Shown here: in pieces, positions 58,602 to 64,000 of the stretch
Position numbering within the stretch: the stretch's first letter is position 1
Layout of the letters: each line of letters opens with the position of its first letter
Assembly (NCBI GenBank): GCA_949320185.1
Contig: CASGHK010000024.1
Coordinates: forward strand, 1 to 64,000
Length of the DNA: 64,000 nucleotides
Direction: 5' to 3'
DNA from: an uncultured Methanomicrobiales archaeon
GTDB taxonomy: Archaea > Halobacteriota > Methanomicrobia > Methanomicrobiales > Methanospirillaceae
Translations under genes and position numbers: made by a program
The notes under the pieces: generated by a model
Seen by the model: the letters and a program-made list of their open reading frames with translations, nothing else
Databases searched by the model: none
What the model was told of the DNA's origin: nothing

Positions 58602-59276
58602 TTATATACCTTCAATAAATCCGAATACGTCCGCGACCCGGCCGAGCTCGAACCCGCTCGTCGCATTTCCAGCGATATAGCCGTGGGAGTTCGCGAGGAG
58701 CCCGGTCCCGACAAGGCCGGAACCCATGTTCACAGAACCGGTGCCAATCGGGAGTTCGGTCACACCCTCGAGGCGACCAATCTCCTTCGGCGTCGCCCGG
58801 GGATGAAGGAGGACGCCCCGGTTCATCGCATAGCCGGCCATGCCGACGGTCTTCACTCCACCGAGCGTGAGGCGGACAACTTCGACACCCAGATGGGAGC
58901 CGATCGCCTCGACCACCTCTGGTTCCATCTCCGGGTGAACCGCGGCAAAGTGGTCGTTTGCAAGGATCACGTTCCCTGCCGCATTCATCGATCCCTCGAG
59001 GCGGTAGACTTCCCTGTAGTCCTCGAGTGCCCGGACCTCGTCTGGCGTGGCGAGGCCGCTGACGACGACGGCACGGCTATTGCCGGCCAGGAGCGAGCCG
59101 ACGATGCTGCTGCCCTGGATCGTCGTCCTGACGAATTCCACGTCGAGAGCTGCCCTGAGCGCCTCGCAGAACTCATCGGGCGCCTCGGGCGGGACCACCG
59201 CGATCTCCTCGAGGACCCGGCAGAAGATCCCGATGTGTGGATCTCCACCGAAGGCCGTCGTCCGGTTCATGCTCAC
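58602..59276 (-). CDS. eif6: Translation initiation factor 6
   Basis: [57 protein letters not shown] repeats. Confidence 0.96.
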   Translation of the reverse strand: MSMNRTTAFGGDPHIGIFCRVLEEIAVVPPEAPDEFCEALRAALDVEFVRTTIQGSSIVGSLLAGNSRAVVVSGLATPDEVRALEDYREVYRLEGSMNAAGNVILANDHFAAVHPEMEPEVVEAIGSHLGVEVVRLTLGGVKTVGMAGYAMNRGVLLHPRATPKEIGRLEGVTELPIGTGSVNMGSGLVGTGLLANSHGYIAGNATSGFELGRVADVFGFIEGI

Positions 59277-59536
59277 TCCGGAGCGAGTTCAGCCTGGACC
59301 TGTCCGTCGTCGAACTTCATCGCGCGGACACGGATCCGGCGCGGGGGCTTCTCCGATCCGCGCTCCCAGACCTTCTCGTTGATCGAGGCGTCGAGCTTGA
59401 CGTCCTCGCTCTTCATGTGACGGGCAAGGAATGCACGGATGTCCTTGATGGCGGTGTTGGTGCGGCGCCACCGGGGCGCGCGCTTCACATCGCGCAGCGG
59501 GATCACGTAGATCTGCTCGTTCATCTTCTCGACCAT
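59273..59536 (-). CDS. rpl31e: 50S ribosomal protein L31e
   Basis: [34 protein letters not shown]. Confidence 0.95.
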   Translation of the reverse strand: MVEKMNEQIYVIPLRDVKRAPRWRRTNTAIKDIRAFLARHMKSEDVKLDASINEKVWERGSEKPPRRIRVRAMKFDDGQVQAELAPE

Positions 59537-59540
59537 AGTT

Positions 59541-59693
59541 CTACACCTTCAGGGAACTGCGGCGCCAGTTGCGCCGCTTGGGGTGACTGACCACGTTCCT
59601 CTTGGTCCGGACCATCACCCAGGCCGGAACGCGGCGGTTCTGCTGCGTCGCCTTCGCAAGGCGAATCTTGAATCCTTTTGTTGATCTCGACAT
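59541..59693 (-). CDS. rpl39e: 50S ribosomal protein L39e (50 aa, absent from the supplied ORF track)
   Basis: Manual translation: [50 protein letters not shown], full L39e signature. Confidence 0.95.
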   Translation of the reverse strand: MSRSTKGFKIRLAKATQQNRRVPAWVMVRTKRNVVSHPKRRNWRRSSLKV

Positions 59694-59709
59694 CTCTCTA
59701 CCTCGGGGA

Positions 59710-60300
59710 TTACCCCAATCGACCCCTTACCAGGGTCTGCTCGTGGACGGGGGGGAAGAACGAGGCCGGATCGATGCCCCTTCTTCGCAGTCCCGCCCGC
59801 AGTTCGTCTTCGTAGTCGCCGTTGGGCATTCGACCGGTCTCACCTCGCTCGATCTCGAGGTGCCGTTCTGCCAGGCGGTCCACCTCGGCCCGGGGAAACC
59901 CGAGCAGGGGTCGGACATACGAGCACCCGCACCGATCCATCAGGGAGCGAGCCTCGCCTGGATCGAGCATTGGAACCCGGTCATCAAACCTGGTTCCATC
60001 GCCCAGGACCCCATATGTCCTCGCGAGATCCTCCAGGGCCGCACGATGCACCAGGTTGATTGCACCATTCGGATAGCCATCGGCAATGAGCCGATCGAGC
60101 GCGGCCTCAAGGACTCTGTTGGGAAAGGTTCGTCGCTTCCAGGGGAGCCCGAGCACCGCGCCGGCCGTTTCGACCGCCCCGAGATCGCGTTCTTCGCTGA
60201 AAGCGAAGGTGTTGAGTTCGACCTCGTAATGGGGGGCGAGCAGGAGTGCGGCGATCGCGGAGTCCTTTCCCCCGCTGAACAACACTCCCACCTTCATCAC
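59710..60300 (-). CDS. PP-loop ATPase / asparagine-synthase-like (alpha hydrolase) protein
   Basis: [20 protein letters not shown]-loop; ATGA overlap with PDCD5 gene. Confidence 0.85.
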   Translation of the reverse strand: MMKVGVLFSGGKDSAIAALLLAPHYEVELNTFAFSEERDLGAVETAGAVLGLPWKRRTFPNRVLEAALDRLIADGYPNGAINLVHRAALEDLARTYGVLGDGTRFDDRVPMLDPGEARSLMDRCGCSYVRPLLGFPRAEVDRLAERHLEIERGETGRMPNGDYEDELRAGLRRRGIDPASFFPPVHEQTLVRGRLG

Positions 60301-60635
60301 TTGCGGACGATATTAAAGTCCCGCTTCGCTGGGACCAGTTGCGCAAGGAGCCCTTTCAGCTGATCATCCGTGATCTTCTGCCGGATCCGGCCCTGTCGGG
60401 CGAGCATGATCAGCTGCTGCTCGACACCGCCGGCAAAGTCCGGCCGGGTCAGGCGGATCGTATTGAGTCGTTCACGGGCCTCAGGTGTCAGGATCTCCAT
60501 GAGCGCCATCTGCACCGCGGCACGTGCCCGCTCCCTCTCCTCCTCGGCGGCCTGCTGGCTCATCGCCTGGCCCTGCAGCTCTGCAGCCCGCCTCTGCCGG
60601 AGTTCAGCCAGCTCGTCGTCGGCCATCGGCGCCAC
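60297..60635 (-). CDS. DNA-binding protein, PDCD5 family
   Basis: [17 protein letters not shown]-terminus and [36 protein letters not shown]. Confidence 0.95.
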   Translation of the reverse strand: MAPMADDELAELRQRRAAELQGQAMSQQAAEEERERARAAVQMALMEILTPEARERLNTIRLTRPDFAGGVEQQLIMLARQGRIRQKITDDQLKGLLAQLVPAKRDFNIVRK

Positions 60636-60642
60636 CTGGGTC

Positions 60643-61077
60643 CTACGCGTCCTGGGCCGGGTTGGCCGTCTTCAGCTGGTGTGCAATCCCGTCGAGGAAC
60701 TTCATTCCGGCAGGAGAGGCACGACGCCCACCCTTCTCCTTCACGACGAGCCCCGCGTTCTCGAGCTGCTGGAGCAGTTCGCGGATCACGGATCCACTCC
60801 CCTTCTTGAAGCGGTTGGGCTTCGACCCGCGGTTCTTGCGTCCACCGTAGAAGGTCCGCATGCGCTCGACCCCGACGGGGCCGTCGATGTACACCCGCCG
60901 GAGGACTGCGGCCCCCCGCGTGAACCACCAGTCGGGGTCCTCGGGCGGCATCTCCTTGTGCACTCCTGTCTTTGCGAACTCGGCCCAGGCAGGAGGTGCG
61001 AGCTCCGGCCGGCCCTTCAGCTCCGCCGCGACGAGCGGGACGAGCTTGTCTGCCGGAACGTCATATACTGTTGTCAT
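60643..61077 (-). CDS. rps19e: 30S ribosomal protein S19e
   Basis: [49 protein letters not shown]. Confidence 0.96.
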   Translation of the reverse strand: MTTVYDVPADKLVPLVAAELKGRPELAPPAWAEFAKTGVHKEMPPEDPDWWFTRGAAVLRRVYIDGPVGVERMRTFYGGRKNRGSKPNRFKKGSGSVIRELLQQLENAGLVVKEKGGRRASPAGMKFLDGIAHQLKTANPAQDA

Positions 61078-61161
61078 CTGGTCTCCTCACTGTCAACATC
61101 TGTACGCAACAGTCTTTACGTATTTGCGAGAAGGGTTCTTATGCATTTCGAGCTCGGCAGG

Positions 61162-61398
61162 TCATCGTCGCCGCTCGCGCAGCACCATCGTGTGACCTCT
61201 CACCTCGACGAGCTCGGTCCTGGTCGCCTCGGCCAGGGATGCTGGATCGACATCAACATGGCGCAACCACTTGACTTTGATCGCTTTCCTGTCCTTGACC
61301 TGGCGAACGATCTCCTCGATCGTCCCCTCGGTCACACCTCGCTTGCCGATCCAGCAGGTCGGCTTCAGGTCCTGCATTCTCCGGTCTCTTTCGTTCAT
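61162..61398 (-). CDS. YhbY/CRM-domain RNA-binding protein
   Basis: PTCWIGKRGVTEGTIEEIVRQVKDRKAIKVKWLRH (CRM GxxG region); alternative start 61377. Confidence 0.88.
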   Translation of the reverse strand: MNERDRRMQDLKPTCWIGKRGVTEGTIEEIVRQVKDRKAIKVKWLRHVDVDPASLAEATRTELVEVRGHTMVLRERRR

Positions 61399-61708
61399 GC
61401 CGTTTCATTCCATACCGCATCCGGTTACCGCAGACGAGACACGTCACGGTGACGTGCCCATCGCGGACGCGGAACCGCGCGTTCGAACCAAACCGGAGAT
61501 AGGTGTGGCAGGTGTGGCAGAAGCGACGCCGCTCGCCATGGGAGAGACGAAGACGCTGACGCATCGCGATCGCCAGTGCCAGTGCCACGCAGCGGTTGCT
61601 CCATGATGGGTCTATCGGGTAGAACCGCTCAGCCATCTCGAAGAGGTGGCGTATCCGCTCCCCGGCGATCCGCTTCGCCACCCGCTGCTGTCCACCTCGC
61701 CCCTTCAT
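61253..61708 (-). CDS. rnp4: Ribonuclease P protein component 4
   Basis: AGERIRHLFEMAERFYPIDPSWSNRCVALALAIAMRQRL, zinc site CHTCHTYLRFGSNARFR...CLVCGNRMRYG. Confidence 0.9.
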   Translation of the reverse strand: MKGRGGQQRVAKRIAGERIRHLFEMAERFYPIDPSWSNRCVALALAIAMRQRLRLSHGERRRFCHTCHTYLRFGSNARFRVRDGHVTVTCLVCGNRMRYGMKRHERKRPENAGPEADLLDRQARCDRGDDRGDRSPGQGQESDQSQVVAPC

Positions 61709-61747
61709 GGCTGCCGGCCGTCCTGTTCTATGGTCATTACACGGTCT

Positions 61748-62371
61748 TCAGCCTGTCGACGCTGGCAGGTGCCGCACGCGCCGGCCTTCGCAGCGGAGCC
61801 GGCCCTCGGCATAGAGACGAATCGCCTCGGGGAGGATCCGGTGCTCCTCGACGAGGATCCGGGCTGCAAGGGACTCCCCGTCATCGTCGTCCAGCACAGG
61901 TACACAGGCCTGTATGATGATAGGGCCTGAATCCATCTCCTCCGTGACGAAGTGAACCGTGCAGCCGGCCACACGGACTCCGTGCCCGACGGCCTGCTCC
62001 GGAGCCCGGAGCCCGGGGAAAGACGGGAGGAGGGAAGGGTGAATGTTGATCATCCTGCCCCTGAAGGCCATGACGGTCTCCCGTGAAAGGAGGCGCATAT
62101 ATCCGGCGAGGACGAAGAGATCGGCCGACGAAGCGGTCATGGCCTCCCGAAGCGCCGCCTCGTAAGCTTCCCGTTCAGTGAACGCGGCACGATCGAGGAT
62201 AGTTACGGGGATACCTGCCCGATCCGCCCGGCCGATCGCCTGCGCCGACGGGTTGTCGGTGATCAGGCGGACGAGCTCGACCGGGCAGGCTCCTTCTGCC
62301 ACGGCGTCGATCACGGCCTGGAAATCTGAGCCGCGCCCCGAGGCGAGCACCGCGCACCGCATCATGCCCAT
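61748..62371 (-). CDS. purN: Phosphoribosylglycinamide formyltransferase
   Basis: AVLASGRGSDFQAVIDAV, FVLAGYMRLLSRETV, NIHPSLLPSFPG, GCTVHFVTEEMDSGPII. Confidence 0.95.
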   Translation of the reverse strand: MGMMRCAVLASGRGSDFQAVIDAVAEGACPVELVRLITDNPSAQAIGRADRAGIPVTILDRAAFTEREAYEAALREAMTASSADLFVLAGYMRLLSRETVMAFRGRMINIHPSLLPSFPGLRAPEQAVGHGVRVAGCTVHFVTEEMDSGPIIIQACVPVLDDDDGESLAARILVEEHRILPEAIRLYAEGRLRCEGRRVRHLPASTG

Positions 62372-62390
62372 GTACTTGAACCGGGGCGGC

Positions 62391-63671
62391 TTAACGGTTC
62401 TCGTCCCTATCGTCCGGAGGTGGGATCAGCATCTTGATCCGAACGATCCTCTTACCCCGCATCTGAACCACGACAAGGGTGATACCGCTCTCGGGGAGGA
62501 CCACGGTCTCGCCGGGATGGGGAATATGGCCGACCCGATCGATCAGCAGACCCCCGATCGTCTCGAATCCGTCGCCCAGGGGGAGAAAGATGCCCAGACG
62601 CTCATTGAGGTCCTCGATCCACGCCGAGGCATCGACCAGGAAAACACCCTCCCCTGCAGGCTCGACCTGCGGTTCCTCATCGTCGAACTCGTCCAGGATG
62701 TCTCCGACCAGCTCCTCGAGGATGTCTTCAATCGTGACGACTCCGACGAATCCGCCGTACTCGTCCATGACCATCGCCATAGGAACCTTCCTTACCTGGA
62801 GCTCTCGCAGCAGGTCATCGATCTTCTTAGTCTCGGGTACGAAGTACGGGTCATAGCTGAGATCGGTGATCCTCACACCAGGCGTGTGGGTGACGACGGC
62901 GGAGTAGACGTCCTTGATATTCAGGACCCCGACGATGTTGTCAACTCGCTCGTGGTAGACCGGCAGGCGGGAGAATCCGGTCTCGTGAAAGACCGTGAGG
63001 GCGGAATTGAGCGAGGCGGTATCCTCGACCATGGTGACGTCCATGCGGGGCGTCATCACTTCGCGGGCCGTCGTCTCGTCAAAGGCGAGGACGTTCAGAA
63101 GCATCCGCTGCTCCCCCTGCTCTATGGTCCCCTCCTCCTTGCCAACATCGATCCACTCTCGGATCTCGTCCTCGGTCACGGACGGCTCGCCGTTGGTCTC
63201 CGCGCCCAGAGTCCTGGAGAGCCTGTTGAAGACGAAGATGACCGGTGAGACCAGGCGGGAGAGGAATAGGATTGGGCCGGCGGAGCGGAGGGCGACCCTA
63301 TCAAGGTATCGGGCCGCTACGAGCATGGGCCCAACCTGGCCGACCACGAGGATGACCAGAAGCGTCCCGAGGATCGCAAGGGGCACCCCGGACGGACCGA
63401 ACTCGATCAGTGATACCTCGGTAGCGAGCGCGGCGGCAATAACGCAGGCCAGGGTGTTGCCGATCAGGGTCGTAATCAAAATTCGGTCGGGATCGGCCCG
63501 AAGCTCGGCAAGGGCAGTGGATCCGGGGCGAGCTTCGTTCGCGAGCGTTCGGACGCGCGCCCTGGAGACGGAGATGAGTGCCACCTCGGCGCTTGAGAAG
63601 AACGCAGAGAGAAGGATGCAGACACAGAATATTGCGGCTGATAACAGGTCGTACTGAAGCATCGATTTCAC
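62391..63671 (-). CDS. Hemolysin family / CNNM plus CBS-pair membrane protein
   Basis: FFSSAEVALISVSRARVR DUF21 domain, REVMTPRMDVTMVE CBS pair, DEYGGFVGVVTIEDILEELVGDILDE. Confidence 0.95.
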   Translation of the reverse strand: MKSMLQYDLLSAAIFCVCILLSAFFSSAEVALISVSRARVRTLANEARPGSTALAELRADPDRILITTLIGNTLACVIAAALATEVSLIEFGPSGVPLAILGTLLVILVVGQVGPMLVAARYLDRVALRSAGPILFLSRLVSPVIFVFNRLSRTLGAETNGEPSVTEDEIREWIDVGKEEGTIEQGEQRMLLNVLAFDETTAREVMTPRMDVTMVEDTASLNSALTVFHETGFSRLPVYHERVDNIVGVLNIKDVYSAVVTHTPGVRITDLSYDPYFVPETKKIDDLLRELQVRKVPMAMVMDEYGGFVGVVTIEDILEELVGDILDEFDDEEPQVEPAGEGVFLVDASAWIEDLNERLGIFLPLGDGFETIGGLLIDRVGHIPHPGETVVLPESGITLVVVQMRGKRIVRIKMLIPPPDDRDENR

Positions 63672-63763
63672 GCCGGAAAGGCCGGCCCAGGAACGCCCAG
63701 GTCTGGAAGGGCGATGCAGTACCTAATCGGGGCGGCTCTGTATAAATATAGCGGAATCGTCCC

Positions 63764-64000
63764 TCAACCCACGACCGAACGAATAAACGCCGTCTCGGAG
63801 GCGACCAGCGCCACCTTCTCCTCGATCGAGTAGGCATGATCGAGACGGAGATCCTCGATCTCCAGGGTGACCGGCCCCTGGTAGCGAAGGTCTTTGAGGA
63901 GTTCCAGGACATATCTGCCATAGGGATGACCCGAAAGGGAGAGGTGCATCATCCCGTCGGAGGCGCGGGAAAGATGGACATTCGCGATCCGATCGCCGCA
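63764..64000 (-). CDS. C-terminal part of a sugar phosphate isomerase/epimerase-like TIM-barrel protein, truncated by the window edge
   Basis: Open frame to the edge: CGDRIANVHLSRASDGMMHLSLSGHPYGRYVLELLKDLRYQGPVTLEIEDL, typical AP-endonuclease-2-like C-terminus. Confidence 0.65.
   Translation of the reverse strand, partial: CGDRIANVHLSRASDGMMHLSLSGHPYGRYVLELLKDLRYQGPVTLEIEDLRLDHAYSIEEKVALVASETAFIRSVVG

Noticed and set aside
62178-63248. 356-aa plus-strand ORF antisense to purN and the CBS protein gene
   Set aside because: Shadow ORF opposite two well-supported genes.
1-64000. CRISPR arrays, toxin-antitoxin or restriction-modification systems
   Set aside because: No regularly spaced direct repeats, Cas, methylase/endonuclease pairs or TA-like gene pairs were recognised on reading the window.

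Overview
The window is a methanogenic archaeal chromosome segment, most likely Methanomicrobiales. That placement is inferred from the F420-type formate dehydrogenase, methanofuran-biosynthesis genes and archaeal information-processing genes. From left to right it contains: a thioredoxin-like gene and a tRNA-Met(CAT); a small glycan cluster (flippase, acetyltransferase, PIG-L deacetylase); a HTH regulator, rpiA and surE; mfnD/mfnF-like genes; a zinc-ribbon protein; fdhAB; a divergent degenerate histidine kinase / response regulator pair; endA-trpS-pheS-pheT; hisF, an S-adenosylhomocysteine/S-inosylhomocysteine hydrolase and an aldehyde dehydrogenase; a tightly coupled eight-gene MoxR/DUF58/DUF4350/DUF4129 membrane operon (23.3-30.1 kb); a gene-sparse surface-glycan island (30.4-47.4 kb) with a WbpG/HisH2/HisF2 amidotransferase set, two convergent FemAB-like paralogs, a tandem GT2 protein and a decayed transposase; and a long translation/RNA-processing/SRP cluster (48.3-61.7 kb), followed by purN and a CBS/CNNM protein. 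The best candidates for undescribed biology are the eight-gene MoxR operon, which includes two small unrecognised proteins and a Cys-cluster membrane protein, and the acetamidino-sugar/FemAB glycan island. No CRISPR array, rRNA operon or recognisable defence system was seen. Functional names come from reading the translated proteins; no database search was run.
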